A DNA stretch of 64,000 nucleotides, taken from positions 3,662,001 through 3,726,000 of the forward strand of contig NC_019771.1 of NCBI RefSeq assembly GCF_000317695.1, in the 5' to 3' direction. Shown in pieces: positions 42,946-52,215 of this stretch. This DNA comes from Anabaena cylindrica PCC 7122. GTDB lineage: Bacteria; Cyanobacteriota; Cyanobacteriia; Cyanobacteriales; Nostocaceae. The notes below the pieces were generated by a model. It saw only the letters and a list, made by a program, of their open reading frames with translations. It ran no database searches and was not told where the DNA came from. The first letter of the stretch is position 1; every line of letters begins with the position of its first letter. The position numbers and the translations under genes are program-made.

Positions 42946-43407
42946 ATGACAGTTTTATTAGTTTGTTCTTCTGGTGGACATTTTAAGGCTCTGCAACAAT
43001 TACGTCCTTTTTGGGAAAATCAAGATCGAGTTTGGGTGACTTTTCGCACTGCAACTACCGAAGCTGATTTAACTGAAGAAAAGGTTTATTGGGCTTATAG
43101 TCCTACTAATCGTAATCTTCCTAATTTGTTCAGAAATCTGTTTCTAGCTTGGCGACTACTTAGGCAAACTCGACCAGATGTCATTATCTCTACTGGTGCT
43201 GGTGTTGCTGTTCCTTTTCTGATTTTGGGCAAATTATTGGGTAGCAAAACGGTATTTATTGAATCGGTAACTCGGATTCATACTTTAAGTCTATCGGCTA
43301 AGTTAGTTTTACCTTTTCTCAGTGTTTTATATGTGCAGTGGCCACAACTGCAAGTCCGTTATCCTCAAGCTGAACTTGTGATTCCCCAGGAGGTTTTAAG
43401 TTATTAA
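42946..43407 (+). CDS. Alg14-like membrane subunit of a two-part glycosyltransferase
   Basis: This 153-aa protein starts MTVLLVCSSGGHFKALQQL, which is the Alg14/EpsE/PssD N-terminal motif with the Gly-Gly-His. It also has PDVIISTGAGVAVPFLILGKLLG near residue 78 and TVFIESVTRIHTLSLSAKL. In known pairs this subunit binds the acceptor and the membrane, and recruits an Alg13-like catalytic subunit encoded next to it, as is the case here. It likely adds glucose, galactose or GlcNAc to a lipid-linked acceptor. Confidence 0.9.
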   Translation: MTVLLVCSSGGHFKALQQLRPFWENQDRVWVTFRTATTEADLTEEKVYWAYSPTNRNLPNLFRNLFLAWRLLRQTRPDVIISTGAGVAVPFLILGKLLGSKTVFIESVTRIHTLSLSAKLVLPFLSVLYVQWPQLQVRYPQAELVIPQEVLSY

Positions 43408-43416
43408 AAAATCTTT

Positions 43417-43445
43417 ATTCCCTATTCCCTATTCCCTATTCCCTC
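43417..43445. repeat. Heptameric tandem repeat (ATTCCCT)
   Basis: About four copies of ATTCCCT lie between the Alg14-like and Alg13-like genes and account for most of the 46-base gap. Confidence 0.8.
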
Positions 43446-43453
43446 TTTAATTT

Positions 43454-43981
43454 ATGATTTTAGTCACAGTTGGCACAGAACAATATCCTTTTAATCGGCT
43501 GATGCAATGGATTGAGGTATTGTTACAGTCAGAAATTATTCAAGAAGAAGTAGTTGTTCAATATGGAAAATCAACTATTTTACCTGCTGGTGCAAAGGTG
43601 TACCAATTTCTGAAAGAAGACAAGTTTCAAGATTTGATCAAACAAGCGCGAATAGTGATTGCCCATTGTGGTGAAGGAACTTTACTGCTTTTGGATTCTT
43701 TGGATAAGCCTTATATTTTAGTCTCGCGCAGTCAAGAGTTTAAAGAACACGTTGATGATCATCAGGTCGAACTCGGTTTAGCACTATCACAAATTAATGT
43801 TCCTATTGCTTGGTGTCCCGGAGATTTGGTGCGGTTTATAGATGCCCCTAGAAGGGTTTCTGTTGCCGATGTTTCTCAAGCTAGTGCGATCGCTCTTTGT
43901 CAGAGTTTACAATCTCGCTTTGGTCAAAATCTCAAGGATGATAGATTACAAAAAAGGCAGGAGGTTAAGAGTATCAATTAA
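43454..43981 (+). CDS. Alg13-like catalytic subunit of a two-part glycosyltransferase (GT28 C-domain)
   Basis: This 175-aa protein starts MILVTVGTEQYPFNRLMQWIE and has IVIAHCGEGTLLLLDSLDKPYILV near residue 72, the GT28 donor-binding pattern. KEHVDDHQVELGLAL follows near 98. With the upstream Alg14-like gene it makes a complete enzyme of the Alg13/14 type. The C-terminal 40 residues are basic and variable. Position and order match capsular loci of many bacteria. Confidence 0.9.
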   Translation: MILVTVGTEQYPFNRLMQWIEVLLQSEIIQEEVVVQYGKSTILPAGAKVYQFLKEDKFQDLIKQARIVIAHCGEGTLLLLDSLDKPYILVSRSQEFKEHVDDHQVELGLALSQINVPIAWCPGDLVRFIDAPRRVSVADVSQASAIALCQSLQSRFGQNLKDDRLQKRQEVKSIN

Positions 43982-44032
43982 AACTTTTTCCTATTCTCTA
44001 TTTTTTAATTAACTCTTTTCCAGGTAAAGATT

Positions 44033-45031
44033 ATGACTTTTCAGACTAAAGCAATTACACCCTTAGTTACTAATCGTTTTCATAATACTCTTTTAGTACA
44101 GTTACCATCTCGATTAACTGTGATAGAGGCTGTATCTTTTCGGAAGTATTTTCAAGAATTGCTGGAAGATTCTAGTATCACTAAAATCATTTTAGATTTT
44201 GGTCAAACGACAATTATTGATAGTAGTGGTATTGGTTCACTCATTACTAATATCAAGTCTGCAAAGGCTAAAAACATTCAATTAACTGTTTGGAGTCCTA
44301 ACCCCCAGGTGAAATTAGCATTTTCCTTGGTTGGTTTGGATAAAATATTGAATATTCAAGCCGATACTGAGGCAATTATCCCTACTGTAAGCCGTAAATC
44401 TCAACAGCGTCCACCTTTAACCCATGCTTCGGTGCGATCGCCTATGAAACGGACAATGGACATTGTAGGGGCTATTCTGGGCTTGGGTGTGACTGCCGTA
44501 CTGTTCGTTCCCATTGCGATCGCTATCAAACTTGATAGTCCTGGGCCTATACTATTTAGTCAGACCCGTTGTGGTTGGATGGGAAGACGGTTTCGCATTT
44601 GGAAGTTTCGCTCAATGGTAACTAATGCTGAGGCTCTCAAATCTACCATTAATAATCAAGCTTCTGGTGCTTTTTTTAAAAATGATCATGACCCCCGCAT
44701 TACCCGTGTTGGTCGCTTTCTTCGCAAAACTAGCTTAGATGAATTTCCTCAATTCTGGAATATACTAAAAGGAGATATGAGTTTAATTGGTACTCGTCCA
44801 CCCACCCAAGATGAGTTAGAACAATACGAAATTTTTAATTGGCAAAGATTAGATGTCAGACCAGGTTTGAGTGGTGAATGGCAAGTCAATGGCCGCTCAA
44901 AAATTCGCAACTTTGAAGATGTAGTTAAACTTGATTTACGCTACCAAGAAAATTGGAGTCTTGGTTACGATGTCAAATTAATTTTGAAAACATTTATTGT
45001 CGTTTTCAATAAAGATTCAGGAGCTGCATAA
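44033..45031 (+). CDS. STAS domain fused to a priming sugar-phosphate transferase (WcaJ/RfbP family)
   Basis: This 332-aa fusion has two domains. Residues 1-115 form a STAS (anti-sigma-antagonist) fold with the phosphorylation-site motif IIDSSGIGSLI near residues 62-72. Residues 135-332 form the polyprenyl-phosphate hexose-1-phosphate transferase core. One membrane-embedded hairpin (MDIVGAILGLGVTAVLFVPIAIA) is followed by FSQTRCGWMGRRFRIWKFRSM, the catalytic region RVGRFLRKTSLDEFPQFWNIL, and DMSLIGTRPP ... RPGLSGEWQVNGRS. The enzyme attaches the first sugar phosphate to undecaprenyl phosphate and so starts repeat-unit synthesis. In ordinary WcaJ proteins the N-terminal part is four membrane helices and a CoA-like domain; here it is a regulatory domain. 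An RsbW-like gene follows at once. Confidence 0.9.
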   Translation: MTFQTKAITPLVTNRFHNTLLVQLPSRLTVIEAVSFRKYFQELLEDSSITKIILDFGQTTIIDSSGIGSLITNIKSAKAKNIQLTVWSPNPQVKLAFSLVGLDKILNIQADTEAIIPTVSRKSQQRPPLTHASVRSPMKRTMDIVGAILGLGVTAVLFVPIAIAIKLDSPGPILFSQTRCGWMGRRFRIWKFRSMVTNAEALKSTINNQASGAFFKNDHDPRITRVGRFLRKTSLDEFPQFWNILKGDMSLIGTRPPTQDELEQYEIFNWQRLDVRPGLSGEWQVNGRSKIRNFEDVVKLDLRYQENWSLGYDVKLILKTFIVVFNKDSGAA

Positions 45032-45080
45032 CCCATTTTTAGTAGTTTAAAGCAGCTTACCTTTCTTTTACTAAAATTTC

Positions 45081-45548
45081 ATGGAAACAAATTTATTGCT
45101 CCATCATTACAATCTACAAGTTGTTAGCGATATTGACGCAATGGCAACAGTTGTGGAATGGTTTAATCAATTCAACAACAAACAGATATCTTATCAAACC
45201 TGGCTAGAAGGACAGACTGCTTTACTGGAAGGTTTTACAAATGTAGTACGTCATGCCCACAAACACCTTAGTCCTGAAACTCTTGTTGATTTAGAAGTAC
45301 AAATGTCTCCTGAATATTTCCAAATCTGTATTTGGGATCAAGGTGATGTTTTTGATTTAGAAGCAGCTATAGAAAGTTTCAATCAAGAAACTAGCCAAAG
45401 CGAATTTAATCCTTTAGATCATGAATTTCAATGGGGTTGTATTTTTTTCCTGAAGCTCAGAGAAGACTATGGCTGGACGATTAGTTATACGCGTAATTTA
45501 GAAAATAGGAACTGCTTACTACTGAAAAAGCAACTAGGTATTTTATGA
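45081..45548 (+). CDS. RsbW/SpoIIAB-like anti-sigma ATPase (serine kinase family)
   Basis: This 155-aa GHKL-fold protein has the N-box ALLEGFTNVVRHAHKHL near residue 47 and a D-x-G motif (IWDQGDVFD) near 95. The second Gly-rich box is altered: QWGCIFFLKLRED stands where GRGLFLI-type sequence is usual, so ATP binding or kinase activity may be reduced. Family members phosphorylate a Ser in STAS partners and sequester a target. It lies between a STAS-fusion enzyme (49 bases upstream) and a free STAS protein, the expected context. No sigma factor gene is in the window. Confidence 0.85.
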   Translation: METNLLLHHYNLQVVSDIDAMATVVEWFNQFNNKQISYQTWLEGQTALLEGFTNVVRHAHKHLSPETLVDLEVQMSPEYFQICIWDQGDVFDLEAAIESFNQETSQSEFNPLDHEFQWGCIFFLKLREDYGWTISYTRNLENRNCLLLKKQLGIL

Positions 45549-45615
45549 TGCTAAATTTCTGACACAATATTTTTAACCTTCTTAAAACTGATGGTTAATT
45601 TACTCATGTCGTGTG

Positions 45616-45722
45616 ATATAGCAATTCCCATTCAAGTGAGGTACAAGAAGTAATAATTAAACGCAGATGGACGCAGATAAACGCAGATATTTTTGTACTT
45701 CATTAGGCTAGGAAATGCTATA
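45616..45722. mobile_element. MITE-like element with ATATAGCAATTCCC ends
   Basis: The left end ATATAGCAATTCCCATTCA...GTGAGGTACA and the right end TGTACTTCATTAGG...GAAATGCTATA are imperfect inverted repeats. The left end matches the inverse of the right end of the twin elements near 17 and 19 kb. The interior has three copies of ACGCAGAT. It lies between the RsbW-like and STAS genes. Confidence 0.65.
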
Positions 45723-45764
45723 AATTTTCCAGTGTACTGTAAATTAATATAACCAAACTTCAAA

Positions 45765-46088
45765 ATGTCTACTTCACATACATTTATGGATTCGCAAGTA
45801 AAAATGATTCAGCCTCAAGGCATTTTTAACAGTAAGAATGGACAACAACTTCTTGAAGAAGTTGATCAACTAACCTCTGATATCAAAACCATTTTGATTG
45901 ATTTTCAAGATGTTACATTTATGGATAGTTCTGGTTTTAGTGCCTTGCTAGTAACCCTAAAAACAGTTCGACAAAAAAATGTTAGATTGGTAATTTGTTC
46001 TATCAACGAGCAAATAAAAATGATATTTGATATGACTAATACAAATCAAGTTTTTGAAGTGTTACCTGATCAAGCATCATTTATATAA
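45765..46088 (+). CDS. STAS-domain anti-anti-sigma factor (RsbV/SpoIIAA-like)
   Basis: This 107-aa single-domain protein has KMIQPQGIFNSKNGQQLLEEV at the N-terminus and the phosphorylation motif VTFMDSSGFSALLVTL near residues 50-66. In known partner-switching systems the free STAS protein is phosphorylated by the RsbW-type kinase and dephosphorylated by a PP2C phosphatase; both enzyme types are encoded next to it. It is 216 bases after the ATPase gene, with a MITE-like element between them. It may compete with the STAS domain of the priming enzyme for the ATPase. Confidence 0.9.
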   Translation: MSTSHTFMDSQVKMIQPQGIFNSKNGQQLLEEVDQLTSDIKTILIDFQDVTFMDSSGFSALLVTLKTVRQKNVRLVICSINEQIKMIFDMTNTNQVFEVLPDQASFI

Positions 46089-46091
46089 GTA

Positions 46092-46184
<93 letters not shown>

Positions 46185-46215
46185 AGAAGAATATTTTTCT
46201 CTTCTGTTCCCTGCC

Positions 46216-46350
46216 ATATAGCGGTATGCATTTGAATGAAATACATCATAGCCCCCTCATCGCTTGCGGTGAACCAGCGCTGTAGGCGACTGGTGAATCC
46301 GAAGGAGGAGGGGGTTGGGGGTGGGGTTTTTGTACGTCGCTCAACTGAGG
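46216..46350. mobile_element. MITE-like element, ATGATGTATTTCATTCA family, copy 2 (inverted, with insert)
   Basis: It starts ATATAGCGGTATGCATTTGAATG and reads as the inverse of the 55.4-kb copy. It contains an extra stretch of about 35 bases (CAGCGCTGTAGGCGACTGGT region) in the middle. It lies between convergent genes. Confidence 0.65.
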
Positions 46351-46374
46351 AAATACAATTTATTTACCTAATTC

Positions 46375-47565
46375 TTAAAGTTCAATTGAGGTAAAACTTA
46401 TTTCTAATAAAGAGCAATCATCTGTAAAAAGTTGATTTCCTGTTTCTGTTTTAATACCTTCTATAATATCATCTAAATCCATTTCATTTTTTTGATTATA
46501 TCTTGTCAATAAATTAATAAACCCATTCAAATTCCAGAGACTACCATCAGGCTGTTCAATTTCATATACTCCATCGCTAAAAACATAAATTTTACTAGAT
46601 GCTTGAATGTCACATACAGCATTCTGGTATTCTGATTCTGCAAATGCTCCAATTGGCATACTGGGAGTAATTAACTGTTTAATATCTATACTAGATTCAG
46701 TTGATTGAGAAAGTAATAAAGCTGGTGGATGTCCAGCAGTAGAATAAGTTAATTGATTAGAAATGCGGTTAAAAACTCCATACCAAATGGTAAAGTAACG
46801 GGCGTTATGCTTTTCCATGTGAAAAACTTCATTCAAGGCATTGAGAACTGCTGATGGTTGATAAAAGTTGGCTTTAGGGAGACTTTGCGATCGCAGTAAA
46901 TTATGTACAAAAATTGAAGGAAAAGCCGCAGCTAATCCATGTCCTGAAACATCCAACAAATAAATAACTAAGTTATCTTTATCTAACCAATAGTAATCAA
47001 AACAATCACCACCCAATTGACTGGAAGGCAAAAACCTAGAATTTATTGTCACTAATCCTGACATTGATTCAGGAAGAATAGATTTTACATACTCAGCAGC
47101 TTCATTCAATTCTGTTTCTAAAAGCTGTTTTTGGATTTGTAAATCTTGGGCTAATCTCTGAAGTTCTTGATTAGTTTGATATAATCTCAGTCCTGCTCGC
47201 ACTCGTGCTTTTAGTTCACTTACATCAATGGGTTTGCTCAAGAAATCATCCGCACCATTGTCTAAACCTTCAACTCTATCTGCAATGGCTGTGCGGGCGG
47301 TAAGAAGAATGAAAAATGTTGTTGATAAAGATGGTTCAGATTTAATAATGCGGCATACCTCTAAGCCATCCATTTCATCCATTTGCCAATCACAAATAAT
47401 CAAGGCTGGATGATGTTGATAAGCTTGCTCTACACCTTGTGTACCGCTAGAAGCGAGAATAACTTCATATCCCTGTCCTTGCAGTGTTTGTTTAAGAACT
47501 ATTTGAATAATTCGATCATCATCAATGACTAAAATTTTAATTTTCTGATCAGATATTTCCAACAT
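46375..47565 (-). CDS. Response regulator receiver fused to a PP2C (SpoIIE/RsbU-type) phosphatase
   Basis: This 396-aa protein has an N-terminal receiver: acidic pocket VIDDD near residue 15, phospho-acceptor Asp in LIICDWQMDEMDG near 58, and Lys in FLSKP near 108. A coiled-coil linker follows (125-160). The C-terminal PP2C domain has SQLGGDCFDYYWLD near 183, LLDVSGHGLAAAF near 207 and a final acidic TDDCSLLEI. In RsbU- and SpoIIE-type enzymes this domain removes phosphate from Ser of STAS proteins. The receiver places it under phosphorelay control. It converges with the STAS genes and is on the same strand as the hybrid kinase 217 bases upstream. Confidence 0.93.
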   Translation of the reverse strand: MLEISDQKIKILVIDDDRIIQIVLKQTLQGQGYEVILASSGTQGVEQAYQHHPALIICDWQMDEMDGLEVCRIIKSEPSLSTTFFILLTARTAIADRVEGLDNGADDFLSKPIDVSELKARVRAGLRLYQTNQELQRLAQDLQIQKQLLETELNEAAEYVKSILPESMSGLVTINSRFLPSSQLGGDCFDYYWLDKDNLVIYLLDVSGHGLAAAFPSIFVHNLLRSQSLPKANFYQPSAVLNALNEVFHMEKHNARYFTIWYGVFNRISNQLTYSTAGHPPALLLSQSTESSIDIKQLITPSMPIGAFAESEYQNAVCDIQASSKIYVFSDGVYEIEQPDGSLWNLNGFINLLTRYNQKNEMDLDDIIEGIKTETGNQLFTDDCSLLEISFTSIEL

Positions 47566-47602
47566 AATTGGTAATTGCCTACTTTAACAAATATGATACA
47601 GA

Positions 47603-47714
<112 letters not shown>

Positions 47715-47782
47715 TCAGAATAGTCTTGAATCATTAAGCCCTAAGTATTTGTAAGTATTTAATCGGATGTAATATTGATGAT

Positions 47783-50700
47783 CTAAAAACTTTCTAAGGC
47801 CGAGATAACATTTTGATATTCGCTCTTTATGCGATTAACTAAATCAGTTATTTGTGCTAATGATAGATGCTGTGCAGTATCTTCCAAAGTTTCACAAATT
47901 TTACCCAAGTTGACTGCACCAATACTAACACTGGGCGATCGCAAGGCATGAGCCATTTTTTTGAGATTGGTGATATTTTCAGAGGTTAGAGCATCTTGAA
48001 TTGCCTGAATTCTGGCTGGGGCATCTTCTAGGTAAACTTGGATTAATTCTGCAATCAAGCGATCGCCTTCACTACCAGCCATATTACGCAAGTCTTCCAG
48101 AATACTGTGGTCAATGACTGTTTGCTCCTGAGAAGAAGTTAATACTTGATCTGTAACGGGTTCTATGCCTTGATGCTGCTGAGTACCATACTGTTTGAGA
48201 ACTGCTTCCAGACCTTCCAAACTAATCGGTTTACTAATATAATCATTCATCCCAATACTCAGGCATTCTTGGCGATCTTCTGGACGAGCATGGGCAGTCA
48301 TAGCGATGATCCAAGGTTGGGCATCCTGGGAAAAGTCGCTACGAATACGCAGAGTTGTTTCCCAGCCATCCATTTCTGGCATCTGAATATCCATGAATAC
48401 CACATCATAAAGTTGCCTTTGCAAGGCTTCTAAAGCTTCATGTCCATCATTAGCTACATCTGCTCGATAACCTAAGCGATTCAGCATCTGGAGGGCAATT
48501 TTTTGATTGATCAACACATCTTCAACTAGCAGAATTTTCAGGGGTAAGCTTTTGGATAATTTGGTATCAATGGTGGGGAGATCGGGTTTAGACAACCGAG
48601 AATAAGAGGGAATGATAGAGTCGGTAGAGTCCTTAATGACCTTAGTAAACCAGCTACCCTGAATAATGTGTAACAGCGTATGATATAGCTGGTATTGACG
48701 TACAGGTTTATATAAAAAGGCTGTAAACTCAGCCGATACCTGTTTGACTTCTAAGGTTTGCTTGCCCTTATAACTCAACATTACCAAGGGTAAATCCCGT
48801 TGTTTAGGGATGTCTCGAATTTTAGCCGGCAAGTTAAGAGCGTTCCAGTCTGGACTATCAATATCCAAAATAGCCAGAGCGAAGGGTTTTTCTTGCTCTA
48901 GATGTTGGAGCATTGCTGTATTAGATTCCACAACTTGGACTTCTAATCCTAAACTTTGAAGTCGCAAAGTTAAGCATTGTCTTAAATTGATGTTATCGAC
49001 TGCTAAGAGTAACCGCTGATTGAGCAGTTCAGGATCGGTACTGATGGAGCTATTAATAGCTGACGAATCAACTGGGAAAATAACTGTGAAATAGAAAGTA
49101 GAACCTTGATTTGGTTGACTATCTACCCACATTCTGCCCCCCATAATTTCGCACAGCCGTTTGCTGATGACTAATCCTAAGCCTGTGCCACCATAGCGTC
49201 GAGTCATGGAAACATCAACTTGACTGAAGGGTTTAAAGAGTCGATGTAAGCGATCGCGCGGAATGCCAATACCTGTATCTCTAACTGCAAATTGCAACTC
49301 ATAGCATCCAGAGGTTGAAACCATCTCCCTGGCTGTGATTGTCACCATTACTTCACCGACCTTGGTAAATTTAATGGCATTACTCATTAAATTCCAGAGA
49401 ATTTGGCGCAGACGAGTAATATCACCAATAATAAATATAGGTACATCTGTTGCGATTAGGTACATCAATTCAATGCCTTTGGAAGCCGCTTGGGGAGCCA
49501 GCAAATCTAGGGCTTCTTCCACACAAAGACGCAAATCAAAAGGCTGTGCTTCTAACTCTAATTTGCCAGATTCAATCTTAGAAAAGTCAAGAATATCATT
49601 AATAATTGTCAGTAGTGCATTGCTACTATTGCGGATGGTTTCCACACAGTCGAGTTGCTCAGAAGTCAAGCTAGTATCCAAAAGCATTCCACTCATGCCG
49701 ATGATGGCATTCATAGGGGTGCGAATTTCATGGCTCATGGTGGCCAGGAAATTGCTTTTGGCCATGTTGGCAGTCTCTGCTGTTTGCTTGGCCAGATTTA
49801 GTTCTTCATTTTGCAGTGCTAAGAGATTGGCTTGATGGGTTTCTTGAGTCAGTAACTGTGCTTGGGTGAGGGCAATACCCATTTGATCAGCCAAGTGTTT
49901 GAGGAGATCTAATTCTAATTCCGTCCATTGTCTAGGGCGATCGCACTGATGAGCAATTAATAATCCCCATAAATCTTCCCGCACTAAAATTGGGACAACC
50001 AGATTGGCTTTCACCTGAAACTGCTGTAAAAATTCCACATGGCAAGGTTGAAATCCTGCTTTCTCTATATCGGAAATCACAGTCATCCGTCCATGACGAT
50101 AAAAGTCAAAGTATCCATCCTTTAGACAAGGATCATTGATATCTTGGTTGAGAGTGACTGACCATCCTGGAACTACTGCCTCCTGGACAACTTTGCCATT
50201 ACCATCAGGGTTAACTTGAAAGATAACCACGCGATCGCACTGCAAAATCCGTTGCACTTCCGTCACCGTTGTCTGTAGAATTTTTTCCGATTGTAAGGAC
50301 TGACGAATTTCTTCTGTAATTTGCTTGAGCAATAGCACCCGTTTATATTGTTGTTGTAGTGCGGCTTCTGAGCGTTTGCGTTCAGTAATATCTAAATGGG
50401 TTCCCACCATTCTCGCCGCTCTACCTTGAGAATCGCGGCTAACTAACTTACCCCGATCTAGAATCCACTTCCATTCTCCAGATTTGGTAAAAAATCGTAA
50501 TTCTACCTCATAAAAAGGTGTCTCCCCCTTGATATGTGCGATCAGTCGCTGTTGCATAACTGACAGATCCTCTGGATGGATCAACCGAATTTTCAGCTTG
50601 ATATCGTGTTCTAGCTCTTCTGGCGTATAACCAAGCATTGTAAACCAACGTGGACTACGATAAACTTCCCCACTCACCAGATTCCAGTCCCAGAGTCCTT

Positions 50701-51649
50701 CATCTACAGCCCCTAAAGCCAGCTTTAACCGTTCTTCACTTAGCCGTAGTGCATTTTCAGCTTGTTTGCGTTGGGTAATATCGTGGTATTTCCACAGATG
50801 ACCATAAAATTTTTGGTCAACCACAATAGGTATATAATCCTGTTCAAAAATTCGCCCATCTTGCAATTGCAATTCTTCATTGAGAACTATTTGATCCTGG
50901 CTGAGGATCTCATCCACACGCTGGATAAACTTTTCTGGTTCAGCAAAGAGTTGTTTGCTCGTCTGTGCTGCTTGCTGACAATCTACGCCTTGTAAAGCTT
51001 CTGGAGCAACGGGAATGCCAAACTGATCACAAAATTCCTGATTTGCTAGGATAACGTGTCGGGTTTCGTCTTCCAATAACACACCAGCCTGTAAACTTTC
51101 AATCACTGTTCTCAATCTTGATGCTGTTGCTCGTAATTCAGCCCGCTGAGATGTAAGTCTGGCAGTGAGTTTTTTGGCATCTGTCAAGGCTGAATTCTTG
51201 GCCTGTAAAAGAAACAAATAATCTGAAACAGAATCATAGAGAGGAAAATCATCTAGCTTTAAGTCCAGTTTTTTTAAATCTGCAATATCAGTAATCCAGG
51301 GAGAAGCAAGAAACAGCAGATGATCAGATGCCTCTAGATATACCATCTCTCCTTTTAGCTGCATTTCCTTGTGGTGAGATTGCAACAAAAACAGTGATGG
51401 GGAAGCCTGCAAACGCGTATGTTTGCTAATGGCTGCAAAGTTGGCTGGACAGTTGGGGCGATTAATGCGGAAGTGTTCTTCTAGAGAACTACCAACAATT
51501 AAAATAGGTTCTAGAATACGCTGAAGCACTCCACCCGCTTGGACAATCTTCATGCTTCGATCTATAACCAAATGAAAAGGGAACAAAGCTGCAAATTGGT
51601 CAGGGTCAAGACTAAATTGTTTTGATTCGATTTCCCGATCATTTGTCAT
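47783..51649 (-). CDS. Hybrid sensor histidine kinase with H-NOXA, PAS, GAF, two receivers and HPt
   Basis: This 1288-aa soluble kinase has a long domain chain. At the N-terminus an H-NOXA (HNOBA) domain, residues about 12-155, contains ALFPFHLVIDRSMKIVQAG and LEEHFRINRP. A signalling coiled coil follows, then a PAS at about 180-295, a PAS_3 at 305-430 (WDWNLVSGEVYRSPRW), and a GAF at 450-600. HisKA has its His in NFLATMSHEIRTPMNAIIG (about 640), and HATPase has VRDTGIGIP and YGGTGLGLVISKRL. A degenerate receiver (885-1000) is followed by an intact receiver (VFMDIQMPEMDGWE, about 1090) and an HPt domain (MAHALRSPSVSIGA, about 1240). H-NOXA kinases pair with H-NOX haem proteins, and one is encoded next upstream. 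ATG at 51649 is chosen over GTG at 51661. Confidence 0.93.
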   Translation of the reverse strand: MTNDREIESKQFSLDPDQFAALFPFHLVIDRSMKIVQAGGVLQRILEPILIVGSSLEEHFRINRPNCPANFAAISKHTRLQASPSLFLLQSHHKEMQLKGEMVYLEASDHLLFLASPWITDIADLKKLDLKLDDFPLYDSVSDYLFLLQAKNSALTDAKKLTARLTSQRAELRATASRLRTVIESLQAGVLLEDETRHVILANQEFCDQFGIPVAPEALQGVDCQQAAQTSKQLFAEPEKFIQRVDEILSQDQIVLNEELQLQDGRIFEQDYIPIVVDQKFYGHLWKYHDITQRKQAENALRLSEERLKLALGAVDEGLWDWNLVSGEVYRSPRWFTMLGYTPEELEHDIKLKIRLIHPEDLSVMQQRLIAHIKGETPFYEVELRFFTKSGEWKWILDRGKLVSRDSQGRAARMVGTHLDITERKRSEAALQQQYKRVLLLKQITEEIRQSLQSEKILQTTVTEVQRILQCDRVVIFQVNPDGNGKVVQEAVVPGWSVTLNQDINDPCLKDGYFDFYRHGRMTVISDIEKAGFQPCHVEFLQQFQVKANLVVPILVREDLWGLLIAHQCDRPRQWTELELDLLKHLADQMGIALTQAQLLTQETHQANLLALQNEELNLAKQTAETANMAKSNFLATMSHEIRTPMNAIIGMSGMLLDTSLTSEQLDCVETIRNSSNALLTIINDILDFSKIESGKLELEAQPFDLRLCVEEALDLLAPQAASKGIELMYLIATDVPIFIIGDITRLRQILWNLMSNAIKFTKVGEVMVTITAREMVSTSGCYELQFAVRDTGIGIPRDRLHRLFKPFSQVDVSMTRRYGGTGLGLVISKRLCEIMGGRMWVDSQPNQGSTFYFTVIFPVDSSAINSSISTDPELLNQRLLLAVDNINLRQCLTLRLQSLGLEVQVVESNTAMLQHLEQEKPFALAILDIDSPDWNALNLPAKIRDIPKQRDLPLVMLSYKGKQTLEVKQVSAEFTAFLYKPVRQYQLYHTLLHIIQGSWFTKVIKDSTDSIIPSYSRLSKPDLPTIDTKLSKSLPLKILLVEDVLINQKIALQMLNRLGYRADVANDGHEALEALQRQLYDVVFMDIQMPEMDGWETTLRIRSDFSQDAQPWIIAMTAHARPEDRQECLSIGMNDYISKPISLEGLEAVLKQYGTQQHQGIEPVTDQVLTSSQEQTVIDHSILEDLRNMAGSEGDRLIAELIQVYLEDAPARIQAIQDALTSENITNLKKMAHALRSPSVSIGAVNLGKICETLEDTAQHLSLAQITDLVNRIKSEYQNVISALESF

Positions 51650-51782
51650 AACTGCGTACACCAGGAGACAGAAAAAATTGCTCTAGCAAGCTAAGGATAC
51701 AAAATTTGAAAATAAAATTTACAAATAAATAGAATATTTAATTTTTCCCAAGTATACTGCAAACCCGTGAAATCGGGACTTA

Positions 51783-51916
51783 TGTCATACTGAGCGTAAC
51801 GTAGTGCAGTGTATCCCTTCGGGACACTTTGTGAACGCGGAGCGTCTCGTAGAGAAGTATCTCGGAGATTATTTACTTCGTATGGCTAACGCCACACTGC
51901 GCTATCAGAATGACAC
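51783..51916. mobile_element. MITE-like element with TGTCAT-CTGA-GCG inverted ends
   Basis: The left end TGTCATACTGAGCG and the inverse of the right end TGTCATTCTGATAGCG match. Internal parts include GCGTCTCGTAGAGAAGTATCTC. The TGTCATNCTGAGCG type of repeat is familiar from Nostoc genomes. It is non-coding. Confidence 0.6.
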
Positions 51917-51934
51917 TTTTAACCCGTTTTTAGT

Positions 51935-52215
51935 ATAAACCACGTCTATTTTGAAACCAATAGACATCTCCGAAAAAGAATCTAGAGACGTTCCATGGAA
52001 CGTCTCTACAAGGGTTCTAGGATACGCATATTGAAATTCAGTCGATGTCTAGTAAGGTTTCTGGGATTTTTTTGCCTAGATTTTGTATATTTATGTACTG
52101 AAGAACCAGAGTTCCCTGCGATGCACTCAGCAGTTCGGCAAGCTCACTGTAAAACTTGTCGAAGCGTTCCCTTGTGAAAAAATCCAGTTCTTAACTTGGA
52201 TGAGGTTTACTTACT
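51935..52215. repeat. Dispersed repeat, fullest copy (with 26-bp palindrome)
   Basis: Ordered blocks run AAACCACGTCTA...GAAACCAATAG, AGACATCTCCGAAAAAGAATCTAGA, the palindrome at 51983-52008 (half-site TAGAGACGTTCCA), GCATATTGAAATTC, GTCGATGTCTAGTA, and at the end CCAGTTCTTAACTTGG...ATGAGGTTTA. Subsets of these blocks occur at 3964-4086, 17203-17272 and 53105-53160. This copy links them all, so it is the best reference for the family. Confidence 0.65.

Noticed and set aside
30847..45031. Heterocyst envelope polysaccharide (hep) island
   Set aside because: Gene types overlap, but no hepA-like ABC exporter or other diagnostic hep gene was seen here; the polymer cannot be assigned from this content.
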